Assembly (NCBI GenBank): GCA_905221605.1
Contig: CAJNDS010002590.1
Location: forward strand, 807,918-871,917
Origin: Symbiodinium natans
Lineage: Eukaryota > Sar > Dinophyceae > Suessiales > Symbiodiniaceae
Direction: 5' to 3'
DNA length: 64,000 nt
Shown here piece after piece: positions 20,467-34,100 of the stretch (positions are counted from its first letter, which is position 1; each line of letters begins with the position of its first letter). The position numbers and the translations under genes are program-made. Under the pieces are notes generated by a model, which was not told the DNA's origin, did not search any database, and saw nothing but the letters and a program-made list of their open reading frames with translations.

Positions 20467-22499
20467 ATGTTCTCAATGTCTCTGACGCCGTGCAGAAACC
20501 TTTTACTCTTTTGAGCCGGCCCAGGCGTGCCAGCGGCTGCTAGCGCCAGTGCGCCTCCACGAGCACCTCCGTCGACAACTTTTTTCCCGAACTTCTGCTG
20601 ACAGCTCTCATCGAGGGTGCTGTGAGGCGCTGGAATCGACAACATGCCACAAAGATTGGGCCAACTGGTATCAACAGATGCTTAAGATGCTTACTGCCGA
20701 GCTGCCACTGGATCTTGATCTTCCAAGCCCTCGCCAAGGTTCGGAGGCTTGACCTGTGCGAAGACAGGGCGAACAGCCCTCAGCTGGGAAGAGCTCCCGG
20801 TTGAAAGGTGAGGCCTGTGGTCTGGAGGATACGCGGCGGGAGCACACCAACCCGAACCTAGCAACAATTAGGAACTGCCGCTCTGTTCTTTCCCACCCAC
20901 TTTCGACCCCTGGACAGCATTCCTCATCCCAGCCTTGTCCCCTGAAGGGGCTGGTGTGTGATACATGAGGTTCGTGACACATACCTCTACTTCTCTCTCT
21001 CTCTGGCTCTCTCTTTCCCCTTCCTCTCTCCAGAAGGTGAGGCCTTCTTTGTTCCTTCGGCACTTGCTTCGAAAGTCGCATAAAGCTGCGCCCCAACAAT
21101 GAATTCCTTCACTTTCGCAGCTCTTCCTGTGTGCACCAACTCATGTGCTGTGGCCAATGGCGGCACTGTGCCCCACCTACGGGCGGTGCGGCGGTCTGAA
21201 ACAACGCCGCTCGAGCTGGCAAATTTTTCGTCACGGGCCTTGCCAATCTCAACGGTCGCCCCAGCCTCCGAGTGCGAAAGCTCGCTGGTGGAGCTTGAGT
21301 GCGCTAAGTTTACGGACAGGTAAGATCTTTGGCTTGGGAGTTTTGAAAGCCAGCTTTGTGGGGCTGCCGACCAGACCCCAGTTCCAGCACCACCGCGCCC
21401 GCCTCGCGCAGAGCGCCAACAAAGGCGTCGCGAGCCCCGGGAATGCGCTCGCGCCTTGGATTGAAGCTTACATGCCCTGGATCGTGCTGAGTCGCTTAGA
21501 TTCCAAGAACCCCGAAGGCCTTGAGGCTCAGGTGCTGGGATGGTTGAAATGGGACGATTGGCTTTGACAGCGAAGCGGGAGCCCACAGAAGCATGCTGTG
21601 AGAGGTGTTTGGGCTTTAAAGGCTTTAAGGGTTTGCTTTGCTCGAGCGAGAAGCACATCTCGGAGTGTGTCAAATGCGAGATGAACCCCAAACACTGCAA
21701 AGGTCCCTTTTCCTGGCAGCGCACGTCTTTACGGCGTCTACGCCCGGGCAGAGCCTTCTCCTGCCCTGTCGGGTCATGCAGTGGTAGCATGGGCCGGATC
21801 CGAAAGCTGTAGACTTCATTAGGACTTAGGATGTGTACTGAGAGTTTTTCACATTAGCGTCCTGAGAATCTCGTAGCACCGACATCACACCAGGCCCTGC
21901 CACGCTTGTTTGCAACCAGGGTCGACAGCAAGCAACCCTTTCCTCCATTGTTTTTGCAAGCGGGACACGATGACCGGCAGACTACCCCTGTCGATAGTTT
22001 TGGGCGAGCTAGCCTGTAGATTCTGTGAGTCCCATGATTTCTGCTTCCGTATTCATGGGCCAATCATGGGGCACGCTTGGAACCACAAGCTTCGCGAAAG
22101 CTCGGTGTGACACCCCCCGTGAACAAAGGCCTGGCTTCTTGCGAGATGCTTCAGTTGAGATACCTGAAGCATTAGCCCATGTGACGCCTCTCTCACTTCA
22201 TTCATCTTCAATATGCGGAGCTTGGGCCAGGTGTGTAGTGCGCAAGTCCTTCCTTGGCCAGGCGCAGTGCTCAACATGTGCACGTCTCAAATTCCTCTGC
22301 AGGAGGCTGGCAACAGACCAGAGATCTATCCCCGTACCCCATGATGAAGAATCTGCCGGTGCTTCGCTTCTCCGAGTCGGGAGTATACTGTGGCCAGCAG
22401 GCCAAGACTTGGCCGAAACCTCCAAACCTACCTGAGCCGCCCCTTTTGCGCAACGGACTTTGGAGGCTGCCGGCAAACATCTAAACCTCAATCTAGACC
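20467..22499. other. Gene-poor host region
   Basis: Overlapping ORFs on both strands. The longest (- strand, 20987-21790) is serine/arginine-rich, unrecognised and includes a CT-rich simple repeat near 20993-21015 at its end. I see nothing that supports a specific gene. Confidence 0.35.
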
Positions 22500-23660
22500 T
22501 CTCCACATCCCCAAAGTGTCGTGGGGGATGAGCTCCGACGTGAAGAAGGCGCCGATGAAGATCACGAACATGAGGACAGCTCCAAGCCTCGCCACTTTTC
22601 AGACTCTTCGAGAGTTCTCCTTTTCTGCCTTGCCCTCAGAACTGCGAACACTAAGACTTCTCACTGGGCCGATGATAGGCCAAGGCACGTGCCGCTTGGA
22701 AGGAACTGGCCTGGCATGGAGATCGGCTTTGGGCTCGAGCTTCTTGCTGCTCTATATGGATTTCTCTCTTCTCTCAGTTGGTGTTCTTTGCTCATGGCAC
22801 CTGCGCTCACGAAGCCCAAGAAGAAGATGAGCTGGATGACGAGCGTGAGGAGGCCCCAAACAGGCCAAAACGCAAAGAAGAAGAGCCAGACCTTGGAGCA
22901 ACCGGGAGGCTTGCCGGACTTCGAAGTGCCCCCCCCCCCCCCCCCCCCAGCCTTCATCTTCACACTTTTCATGGCAACGTGCGGACAACAAAACAAAAGA
23001 AGGGTTCTCAAAAGAGAGATCCCCTGTCATCTGTCAGGTTGCTGTGGAAAAGCCAACGATGGCCATCACAGGAATGGCTTTTGGATGCTTTGTTTCCCAA
23101 GGCTCTTCGATCTTCAGCACGACTGTACACCAAAGCGCGAGGTACGCCAGCATGGACCTTGACACAAACCCCAGGAACCCCAGTCCAAAGTCGTGTGGGC
23201 AGGTGGCGCAATGCAATTTCGATGCTGACATAAGCCCAAGCATCATGTTGAAGGCCAAGCAGGCGAAAGCTAGGTAGAAGTAGGTGCGATTCACCAAGGG
23301 GGACTCCCACATCACGCCTTGGCCGAGCAGTTTCCATCGTTTTATCCCAAAGACATGCCTAGACTGAGGCGCCATGGGATATCAGAATGTGCACTGAGCG
23401 ATGACCGCGGTTTCATGGCGCAGGTGTGTGTATGAGTAGCCAAAAGGGGTCAATTGCAAGTTTGGGATGCCTTGCGCAAGATGGGCATGTTGTGGCGTGG
23501 CTCCTGAAACCATGCCAAAGGCACTCTTCAGCCGCCTTGCCCTTGAATCTTCACTCATGGGGGTATGTGTTGGAGTTTCCCTGTCATGAAAACATGCTGC
23601 CAGCGGGCGGAAGAAGTTGGTGTAGTAGATCGTGAAGCAGGCCAGTGAGACCCAAAATGC
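22500..23660 (-). CDS. Possible exons of a host multi-span membrane protein
   Basis: Four - strand stretches encode hydrophobic, membrane-like segments in a consistent direction. The first, near 23590-23660, encodes WVSLACFTIYYTNFF. The second, about 23040-23340, contains YFYLAFACLAFNMMLGL and SMLAYLALWCTVVL. The third, about 22790-22925, encodes VWLFFFAFWPVWGLLTLVIQ then LIFFLGF and is followed by a GTGAGC donor-like site. The fourth, about 22505-22590, encodes AVLMFVIFIGAFFTSELIPH. They lie in different frames and are split by non-hydrophobic or poly-C sequence, as exons would be. The start, stop and exact splice sites are not determined, and the family is not recognised. The span given covers the exon-like pieces, not one continuous reading frame. 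Confidence 0.35.
22930..22948. repeat. Poly-C tract
   Basis: About 19 consecutive C bases on the + strand, lying between two exon-like stretches of the possible membrane-protein gene. Confidence 0.9.
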
Positions 23661-26600
23661 TGCCTTTTCATGTCCAGGAGATGAGAAGGTTCAGAGCTGG
23701 ATGGAACAAGGGCACGAGTAGCTCAATCTAACAATCTAAGTCGGTGGCTGTCAGCTTTCGCCACGCCCATCTCAACCTGCGAACCTGAGCTTGGAGAAGC
23801 CACCGACTGAGGGGCAAATGCTGAGCAGCCCTGAAATTATTTCAGCCAGGATGCGGACAACAAAAGAGCCCGGACAGCCAGGACAAACGGAGCACTTTGC
23901 TGAACTTTTGGGAGGGCGCACACACACACATTACACACATACACATATGCGCTCTCCCCGAATCTACCATGTATATAGCCTGGCAAGGCTTGCGCATGAA
24001 TAATTTCTGAGAGGCGCCCACTTCTTCTTGGCAATCTCCCTCTCGCTAAGCTTGGACTCGTCCTCTGTCTCCTTGGACTACGCAAGAACCCCGCTTTTTT
24101 TGCGCTGTCTAGTGTCTGCACACAGCTGAAGGCCAAAGGTCAGCCTGTGAGAAGAGAAGACAACTCTGAGTCTTGATAAGGGGCCGACTGCAAAGCAGCA
24201 ACAGCCCCAACTCAACAACAGGGGAGGGGGGGGATGGGGGGGGAGGGGGGGGGGGGAGGGGGGAAAGGGACATGTTGGGACGGCGCCGAGGTGCGGAGTC
24301 CGAGTCGGGTCGCGCTTTCCGCGCACGGAGCCCGGGCTTGGCATCGCCCTGGGCCAACTTCCCTGCCAAGCTGCGGGTTGAGGCAAAGACAAAGGGGAAA
24401 GGGGCCGGAAAGAGGAAAAGAGGAGGCTGGAAAAAGGGGGGGGCTTCTGTGTTGCCTCTCCTTTCTTCTGTGCCGTTGCGGCTTTCTGCTTCTGGAGTGG
24501 TTTTGGCTGAGCAATAACCGCTGCTGTCCAACATGCCACTGTAAACAAAGAGGCACTTCTGATCTGCCACTTTGACAAGAAGCTTGCGCACAGCCAGCTA
24601 CTCAAGTGGATATGACGTGACTTGTTTCATGCTTTCGCCGCCCTGCACATCCCTGACTGAGCTTGAAGCCGTACTTTTGCGCTTTGGCTGGCATTGCTTT
24701 GAGCTCTCAAAGGCGGGCCAGCGCTGAGAGCCACAGCGGCAGATTCGGGCAACGAGCAGGACTTGGAGGTCTTGGGGGGGGGGGGGGGGAAGTTCTCATA
24801 AGCCTGAATGAGAGAGAAAGCCGAGGTTCTCAATCCTGAAGCCTGACTTGGCAGCCACACACCGGAGAACCCAGTGCTTTTACTGGGTGAAGATCCAACT
24901 AGCGCTGCAAGTGGGGGCGGCGAATCTCGTGTACAAACTTCAAAACTAGCCAGTGTTGTCTTTCGCACCACAGCGTGCTGAAAACTCAGGATGTCAGCAA
25001 GGAGACGTGACATTTGGACCAGAGGGTCTTGACAACAAGCCTGCTTGGCAGGAAGTGATTGGTGTGTGAGGCTGGGATCAGGATTAAGCTTGGAGGGAGT
25101 TGGTTTGAGATATGTCTACACACATTCCTCACCACTCACCACAAAACGAACAGGCGAGAAGCGAGAATGAGAAAACCAAACACGCCTGAACCCCAAACCC
25201 AAATCCCAAATGACTCAAAAGAAAGCGAGGGCTCTTGAGCCAGCCAGGTGGCACGGGGTCCGTGACAAGAACGCTGCAACCGGTGCGAAGACGTTCATTC
25301 CCGTCTGCCTGACAACAAGATGTCAACACTGCAGAAGCGTCATGTTGCGCAGCAGATTTGTTGTATGCAGTCACAACTTCGAAGGAGTAGATGAATGATG
25401 CTTGGGCCTTCATTGCACAACCAGCCTGCCAGGGTCTTTTGCTACGCGCCCCCGGTTTTGGTGCTTTAGATCGCTCCGGGCTTTGGGGTCTAGATTGTTC
25501 TTGTTTAGAATGCGACGGGTACAATGTGGGCACTGCACGGATTGGAGCGAGCACTGTAGCACGGAACAAGCTTTTGACAAACTCGGCATCTCTGCAGTTG
25601 AGTTGAGTGAGATGGCACTGTCCAAGGCTGCGCAGCCCGGCTCAAATATCCAGAAGCACGTATGCCTGCAGGGCGGTGAGTGCATGAAGCAGGTTTGCAG
25701 CGTGTGCATATGCGAACTACAGGTGGGCTGTTTCATCTCGCGGCGACGTTACGAGGCACAAGGAGGAACAGATATAGCAAATCACATGTTCAGCAGGGTT
25801 CTTGCGTGATTGAGCGAGGCTTGATATTCGTTGCAATGTCCTTGAAACCTTTTCGAGGAAGTCGCGCAGCGGCAATGTGCAGCAACGCGGCAGGAGGCCC
25901 TCGTGATATTGATGGTGCTGTTGGCAAGACGGCCGGGGTTCTATTTTTTTCTCACTTGGCATTTCACGCAAAGCGTGCAAAACGAATGCTGGTACAGCAG
26001 GCGTTTGCCGTCCGAAGAATCCGGTGTGGCTTCCTGAACGTCTGAACAACAAACAACAACCCAACCTCGAATGCAAAGTCCGACATCTGGCCCTCTGCAT
26101 CGCGTGGCCCCTTGCCATCCTGGAGCTCAGATTTCAACACGCTTTCAGGCGACGGTCGCACGCCCCCTTGGTTTGTGGCGTGGCAACTTGGCTAGCTTAA
26201 GGTCTTTTGCAGGCTGCTGTTTTCTGGTCCTAGGGTGCAACCCAGGAGGAGTCCCTGAGAATCGAGCTTTATATCATACTGGGAACCACATTCCTGCCAT
26301 CTTCTCCATCTGTGTCCTCTGTGAAGATGAAGTCGGGAGTCAGGATCTTCATCATGTGCATCGTGATGGCCTGCTTTGTTCGCTCCAAGCTTCCGCTCAT
26401 GGCCCAGGGACTCCTACATCCCTTCAAAGGATTCAATTGGATGGAAAGGGACGCGTCCTTGATCTCGGTGCCCTGCTCATGCTTCCTCGGAAGTGCGCTT
26501 ATGGATTGGGGGACATGGAAACATGGATGCCCTTCGGTGGGTGCAGGCGTTCACGGGGAGCCTCTGGCCTCAATTCTCCCGCTGTGGAAGAGACTGTTGA

Positions 26601-29600
26601 GCAGTGAGCCTTGAGCTATAAATTCTTCGAAACAAGTGAATCCCGTGAACGAACCACCCATTTGATGTGTCAAGGGCAGTTTTCCTACTGCCATGAGAAT
26701 GTTGAGGGTATCGAATGGTTCTGCTCAAGCGCTTTTTCACCATCTCCGATGGCGCGGGACTTCGGCTCAGAAGTTGGGTTTAGACAATGAAAATCAAGCA
26801 AAATGCAAAAGCCGGGCATCCGCAAGTCCATCTTCTCTCCATAACCCCGAGCTCGAATGCGGAGCTTTTGCCTCAGCTTAGCTATTTCAGCGTGCCAGGC
26901 GCAGCAGAATCCCCCGCACGTAGTACACAGTAAGGTGCAGGACGCCCGCAATATCCTCTCAGCAACCCCCTGCCCCCCCGCCCCCTCCCCCAGAACCCGC
27001 ACACGACACCCCAGGCACGAGTGCCGAGTGGCTCATCGAAAGACAAGATCTCGATGCATCTGCTCACGTGCATCTCGGTGGCGAAAACATAGAGGAACCT
27101 TGGTTCAAAAGCATGGGGAGCTCCCGCATTGAGTCAAGGCCACCATGGGCCACCCACACCATCTTTTCGGGTTTAGGGCCCGTTTTAGGGGGGGCATTCC
27201 TGCCATGTAGCAAACCCGGAGGGCAGGATGCCAGACCCCTCCCCCCAACTGCCAGACTTGGAGCTCGTCAAGGAGATGGTACAGCAGGTCCGGTAGGTCG
27301 TGCCCCGTTGCCTCCACCTCCACCGTCTTGACAAGGCCAACCTCGCAAGGGTGTTCTGCTGGGTTGTGCCTGGAACCTGTCTGGCATCCTGAACCCCACG
27401 CGCCGCGAGTTTTTTCTGAGAAGGCACATGTTCTCCCAGTACTATTGCGATTGCTAAGACCACATGAACCCCAAATTTTGATACGGGACGGATCACTCTC
27501 AAAGCTGCCTTGTCCAGCGGAGTCATGTAGTTGAACATGCCCGCGCACACCTCTGAAGCACACATTGTTGCATCAGCTCAGTTTGGCTCTTCCTGCCACC
27601 AAGTGTCAAGGTTTAGACATAGAAATCTGCAACTTTGATTTCAAGGTAATGTTGGACCTGCTTTAATAATGTAAACCCCCCCCCCCCCCCCAAACAGTCG
27701 AGGAGCCTGAATAACAAAAGCCCCAAACAGTCAGGCAGGGAAGGGGTCAGGACATGGAACCAGATCTCAAACTAATGACTTGGACCTCAAAAACCCTTTA
27801 AAAAACAGTCACGGCCCGAAAACTTTTCATTATAGTGTACCCCCAAAACAAAGGGCCAAAATCCTGAATAGCCGAAAAAACTCGCAATAGCGCCCCCCTA
27901 GAATATTGCGGGTGCGACACTAGCATGCTCTGCCCAAGCAGAGGCGTCGGGTATTCGAAGGGCAGTCCAAGGCTTTCTCAAAGCGACATGCACCCTGAAA
28001 CCAGCATGTAAGCCCTCGCTGCACGTGGCATCCGTCAACAAGGCCGAAACCCGATTTCAATCAACCGCAGGGGGAGCTCTCGACCGTCTTGACCGTCTGA
28101 AAAGTGCAGCGTTCAAATCCATCGCGGCAGTGTTGGGACTTCAGAGCCACATGAGATGACGAACAAAACAAACCGGTTCCGCTTTCCAGCCACCCTTCAT
28201 ATGCAGAGCCCCACGTCGTATTCATTGGAGGTCAGTGTAAGCAAATTGGATTCGGCGTGCTGAACATGTGCTATCTTGCACGGCAGCAGACCTATTACAG
28301 CGGTATTTTCCTACCTGTCACTTTCCGACGTCGCCCAGGCTTGACACTCTCGCACCAGACAAATGAGCCCACCTCCGCCCAGTACTAAGCCACACTTCCG
28401 TAATATGCAATCCTCCGCACAAGAAAAACTGTTCAAGTGTGCATGTATATGTACAGAAACCACATATTCGGGGGAAGGCCATTCTTATCCTCCGACAATT
28501 CTCCTGCCTGCGCCAGCGCCTCCGCCAACGACGTCCCCCAGGCGTGGACGATTATGTCGGCAGTGTGGTCATGGTACTGAAACCTGAAGTTTGGACTTCC
28601 TTGCTGGCTTGAGGATGAACAATCTGCTTTCAAAGCGTTTGCATACAAAGGTCCTAGCCCTAGACTCCGACAGGGAAGGGTACCACATCCGACTGCATCC
28701 TGCTAGTGGAGAGCCTTCATCTTTTCTGGGAGCTTCTACTCAAAGCTGCGGGAAACAAGCGTGCCCAGCCCCAGACATGGGCTGTTGGTGCGAGGCACTG
28801 ACGGAGATCCCGCACGTGATCCGGCAAGTCCAGAGACGTGGTCTCCTGCACTCGCCAGGTACTGGCACACTTCATACATGTTCATAGCATCCGATTCCAT
28901 CCTTCGAACTTTGGGAACCCTTTTCAAGCCCCCCCCACCCCCCTTCCCTCTCCCGTCCATGGGCGTGCTCGGCGCCGCTTTGGCCGCCTCCATCGGTGCC
29001 TCGCTGGCGCAGTGGAGCTGGCCATCCCGGTAGAAGGCGAGGATGCCTGAGACTGGGCTAGGGCTTCAAGGGGCTCCCTACTTTGGGTTCTTAACCATGC
29101 TGACCAAGGCTTTCTGATGCACTGCTGTCGTCACGACGCGTTCGGGGTGTAGAGAGTCTCTTGGGACATTTGGCGGCTCCAACTCCACTCTTCAAAACCT
29201 CCCAAGCTACTCCAATCCCCTTCTTGGAAGATGACAGAGGTCTGCCGAAGGGCGGACGACCTCCGGGCGGGCTTGAGCGATGGCACTGGGAAGGCCGGTC
29301 AGGAGAACGCTCTCCATGCCTCTCGGACAATTCAGGCGAGGCCTCTTTTTGGCTTGTGAGGGCTCAAGGCCAGAATGAACGGTTTCCATGTTTCGTTGTT
29401 CTTGCTATAGTTCCCAAGCTTCAAGCTTGCAGGTGGGGGGGCGCAAGACATGTGTTCTGTCTCAGCCAGGAAGCCGTGGTCGCCAAAATGAGCCCTTGCA
29501 GCAAGGCCAAACTGCTCGCTCACTATGGCCAGGTCGTTGGACACCTCGTGTTTGGGGGTCATGGGAAGGCCCATGGGACTTCATGGGAGCCCTGGGACCT

Positions 29601-30963
29601 GGCTTTGGCTACGGAAGCGCCACATCAAGGGCCAAGAGGCGTTGGCCGCGGTGGCTTCGTCCAGTTGCCAAGCTGTCGCACGGCCGACAGGAATGCGCAC
29701 CGTGGCCTCTTTCTTTTGAACCCGTGCTATCTGCCTGAGACATGTTTTTGCTGTGACATTGTCTGTAAGCCACGCGTGCTTGTTTCTTTTCAATTTCCAC
29801 AAACGACCACCCTCTGCGTGTTTCGTGGAGTGTGGCACTCGTCTTTGTAGCAAGACAACAACGGTATGCTTCAACACTACGACCCTGTGCGGGTTCTTGT
29901 ACATGCCCCGGTTTGTGGGAGTGCTCCTCAATCCTCACCGACCTGGTGCAACCAGTAGCCGAACCCCTGTTTCGCGCACCTCGTGCTCCTCGACACTCTT
30001 CCTCTTGTCTGATTCGGCCGGGTCCATGTCCTGGTTTCAAGATCAACGGATTGTGCTTGCAAGACATTCTGCGACCGTCCCCTCAAGCGCCAGCATGCCC
30101 CGTTAGCCTTTATACTAGCGCCGTTTCTGGTACTGGGTTGGGTGCAAAGGCTGAGCATAGATGACCACACCTGGGTGGTGTTTCGGGACGAGCAGGTTCT
30201 TAGAGAAGGGTTTCTTCCCGAACTATCTGCCGCAACGACCTAAGTCCTAAGTGTTTTGGGTTCGTCTCGTCTGTGCTCCATCTCCTGCGTGCCAGCCGCA
30301 TCCTGCAACTCCTGTGGCCAGGTTTAGTGATACTTTAAGGAGGTTGGTTTGGGTTTGGGGGCTTCAGAGCTTTGCGCTGCAAGAATGCTGCTGAACCCAA
30401 AGCCCATGGGCAAGAACTTAGCAGAAAATCCGAGAGCAATAATTGTGAAGCAGGATGGCTTTACAACGCATTCCCCTCGCCTTAGAGCTCAGCAGAAGGA
30501 GCAGCGCGCCGTGCCGAAAGTGAGCTCCGAACACTTGGTCGATGTCCTCCTAGCGGATGGGGTGTTGAGTGTGGGCGTAGCAACGGTGAGGGACATGCCA
30601 GGCGAAACTTGATCCCCCCGCCTAACCCTTCTCCATGCAAGCTTTCTGCACTTCAGTGGCTCATGACAACCGGAACCAGGCCATTGAATGTTACCAATTT
30701 TCGCAGGTCGATGGAAGAGACACTTCAGGTTGATGGAAGAGACACTTGCGGACAGCACATGAAACAGCTTCTTGAAACCATTGCTTGTGGCTTAGGATTC
30801 CAGGATTTAGGGCCAGGGCAGTGGAGGGTCTTCCGTGACATCATTTCAGGATCTGACCTTATGATCCGCAAACCCCCAAGAACAGTGCCCTAGCTGTCGG
30901 AATAATAAAGCAAGCAAGGCTTGCAAAGCGTGGGGCTTAGACTGCGCCCCCAGAACCTTCCCA
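23661..30963. other. Gene-poor host region with G/C tracts
   Basis: It contains G-rich runs at about 24221-24262, a run of G at about 24774-24789 and a C run at 27677-27691. It also has CA-rich repeats at about 23920-23946. Overlapping ORFs occur on both strands without recognisable domains. The - strand at about 26320-26450 is open and exon-like (WAMSGSLERTKQAI...TPDFIFTEDT), but the opposite strand is open too. No RNA gene was recognised. Confidence 0.35.
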
Positions 30964-31074
30964 CCAGAACCTTCAAAAACTGCGAGATGTCGGCCTCTGA
31001 CAGGCCAAGAAGGCGTTGGCCTTCGATGGCCACGATTGTGTCCCCGGGTTGTAAGGCCGGTTCCTGTCTGGCTG

Positions 31075-31077
<3 letters not shown>
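30964..31077 (-). CDS. PDZ-like exon (host)
   Basis: The - strand encodes PALQPGDTIVAIEGQRLLGL then SEADISQFL. This is the carboxylate-binding-groove end of a PDZ domain (LxPGDxIxxIxGxxLxGLs...I...L), which binds C-terminal peptides or lipids in scaffold proteins. The exon begins directly after a (GA)n tract on this strand, which fits an intron ending in AG. It probably ends near 30964-30980, where two AAG|GTTCTGG donor-like sites occur (AGAACCTT is duplicated on the + strand). Only the C-terminal half of the domain is present, so the rest must lie in other exons that I cannot identify. Confidence 0.5.

Positions 31078-31078
<1 letters not shown>

Positions 31079-31124
<46 letters not shown>
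31079..31124. repeat. (CT)n microsatellite
   Basis: About 23 uninterrupted CT units on the + strand (GA on the - strand), probably at the 3' end of the intron preceding the PDZ-like exon. Confidence 0.95.
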
Positions 31125-31126
<2 letters not shown>

Positions 31127-34100
31127 CGGATTTATCGCATTCCGAGGTGCTTCGAGTTCGGCAGGAGTAAGAGTCACCCCTTTGAGCCCCATTCTAAATA
31201 TCCCATCGCCCCCAACACACGCCCTTGCGTCCTGGCCCGGTTCTGGGAGGATAGTGTCCACGGCGTAGCCGTACCTAGGCGGAGGCCGAGGGCATTTGGA
31301 GACTCGGGGGTTCGTCGACTCTCACTTCTGGGGACCAGTCGTGCACCAAGCATTGACATTGAACCCAAGTTCTGAATCAACGAGAATAAGGGGATTCACC
31401 TTCAATCCCAAGGTGCTCTGTCGCCTCCATTTCGAGGCCGGCACCCACACCCTCCTTCCTGGGATCATGAGGCTTTCAGGGTAGCGAGGATTGCGCGCCC
31501 GTCGCTGTCTGAGGGCTGACTGAAAAACCGGCCTAAAGGGGCCGGGACAGGTAAAGACGGCGGGAGTTCTGGTGACCCTCCACCTTCCACCGTGCAGTAC
31601 GACAAGCACACAGCACAGGGGATGGGACGCCTGGCCGATGCCATGTCTTTATTTCAACGGGAATTTGTAGGCGGCTGAGGGTCAAAAAGAAGCGGTGCAG
31701 CTCAGTGCGGCCGGGTGTCGCCACAAGCTTGCAGCAGCGAAGCGATTGCCATTCCTTGGGCTCCACTCCGAAGGCAATCTTAAATTACGAAAAGACACCC
31801 GAGTTGATTAAAAAACCTCGTATTTTTGCAGTGGAGGGGATGGACTTACGATGCTTCCGAAAGCATGGTGTCTCATGCGAAGGGCTGAGGGATGCCTTTG
31901 CCCTCAGGTCTCCAGGTCACGGGCCAAGCGTCCCGCCCAGGGAAGCGCTCGGCAAGCCACTGTGGGACTTCAGCCGCCATGTCGCTCCGTTGGGTTCAGA
32001 CCGCATAGAAGTGCATCGAACTGGCTATCTGGCTACGTGGTGATCTGCGTCTTTCTCTAGGCTGGGCCAGTAGTTTGCATTGCTGCCTACTGAAGTAGCA
32101 GCTGAAGCAGACGTGGTTCGGCTTACCATTGGCATCTACCACCTTCTCCCTCACCCACTGAGACACCTTCTTTCTGTGCTTTCATGTGCGGAGCTTGCTT
32201 CTTGCGCATCTGCGTGGGCCAAGAGTTGGGCCGCCACGCTGCTAGATGCAGGGGGGCTCCTTATCTCTACAGGCACACGAAGAAATGTCATGGCCCAGCT
32301 TGACAAGCGTCTCAACAAGTATCCTTTGGCCAAGAACCCTGCCATGTGTGAAAAGCCCCCAGGCCTTGCCGCGAATCAAGCGGATGGAAGCCTCGGCGAG
32401 GGCGCGCGAGGCCGCGGGATCGTAGAGGACCTCCCAGGACTTCCAGTGACTTGCAGACGGCTTTTTTTTTGCGGAAGACGGCAATACGGTTGAGACCGGA
32501 ACCCTCACATGGCATCATGGCATCATGGGAGCCTCGGCTGCCAGGATAACCTGAGATCCGAATCATGTGGCGGTCTGCAGTGTCTGCAGTGCCACGGTCT
32601 TGGGAGCTTAAGTCATGGACTTGATGGACTTGTGCCTTCGATACTCAAGCGCCTGCTGAGGCGCGTCCACAGCTTGGTCGAAGTCCTGGGGTGAGTCCCA
32701 GTCGTAAACTGCAGCCTGCACCTCAAAGCAGGAGAAGGGGGTGCAGTGCAGCTGGATTTCAAGTTCAAGTGGGATGGAGGCGTCGAGGTGGCCATCGACC
32801 TGTCTTGCCATGAAGATGTGCAACACCACGATAAGAGCTAACTGCCCACGCCCCACTCCATCTGACATCCGAACTGTGAGCCTCCGAAGCCCCAACTCCC
32901 AGAAACTCCGGAACCGGCTCAACTGGCTCAACCGGCTCATTGCAGCTTTTGCGGCGCCGCAGGCTGCCCCCACCTCCTGTGTCAGAGCGTTGGCAGTGAG
33001 GTGGGGAGTCCTGTGAGTCCTGTGAGTCCTGTGAGTCCTGCGAGGGGCGAGGCTGGGAAGGCCGTTCGCAGGCCTCTTCGTTACACATCGTCCGTGGCCC
33101 TGCTGCACCAGATTCCAGCAGAAGCTGCATTTCGCAGATTCTTTGGTGTTGTTGTGCTGCCGGACAAAGGCTGCAATAGTCGCAATAGTGACTATTTTCG
33201 AAGGTCTTGCAGTTTAAAGGGTGCCCGCCTTCACAGCCAGCTTGCCCAGTTCTGCGGAAGCTACTGCGCAGTGTAGAGCGCGGGGCTCGCGGTCCTGGTG
33301 GCACTGAGTTCAGTGGCGGGCTCAATGACACGTTCTCAGTATACTTCTTCCACCACTTCCGTCCTCTAGCTTCTGTATTCAACGCCTTATACATTCACCG
33401 TGTACAACGCAACAGTGCAACCTGTTTGTGGTGATTCTAACCACAAGAAGCAGCATAAAGAGCAAGCCCCGCCCCTCCTTTCAAGCCCTGGAGTGGACCG
33501 AAGCTTTCACACAAAGCCAGGGCTCCAACAGTAGCACTGTGCGCGCCCCCACCGCACTGGAAACCAGGCCACAGAGGCCCAATCCAGCACCCAGCCTTCT
33601 GATGTCATGAAGGGCGCATGGGCTCTGGTTGGGGGAGTTCTTGCGTTTGGGGGGGGGGGGGGGGGGGGGGGGGGGGTGGGGTTGTCACCCGTAAGCGACG
33701 TCAACAAAAGCCGGGACAAACGTGGGCACACTTCCTACAACAACTTTGAGATTAAACTGGACATTCAGGGCATGGCCACATGCTGTCTGGGATTGGCAAG
33801 GCGCAGGCCAAACCGTTTCTGTTGTGCAACACTGCAGATGGATTGGCACGAACAAGGCCGTTCTCTGGGAAGCTCCAAACTTCCACAACAGACGCACCTG
33901 AAGTCGCTACACCGGGAAACCTTCCGCCCGGCGATCTGAAAAGATTTCAAGCCCAGCAAGGCTAAAGACCCACGGCCCCCAATACATCTCGAATTCTTCG
34001 TGCCTTCCAGCATGACCTTTGCATCTTTGCAGATTTCTTTCTTTCCTTTCTTGGGGCCTGGTGAGGTCTCTCCCTCTCTCTCTTATCACGCCCTGGCAAA

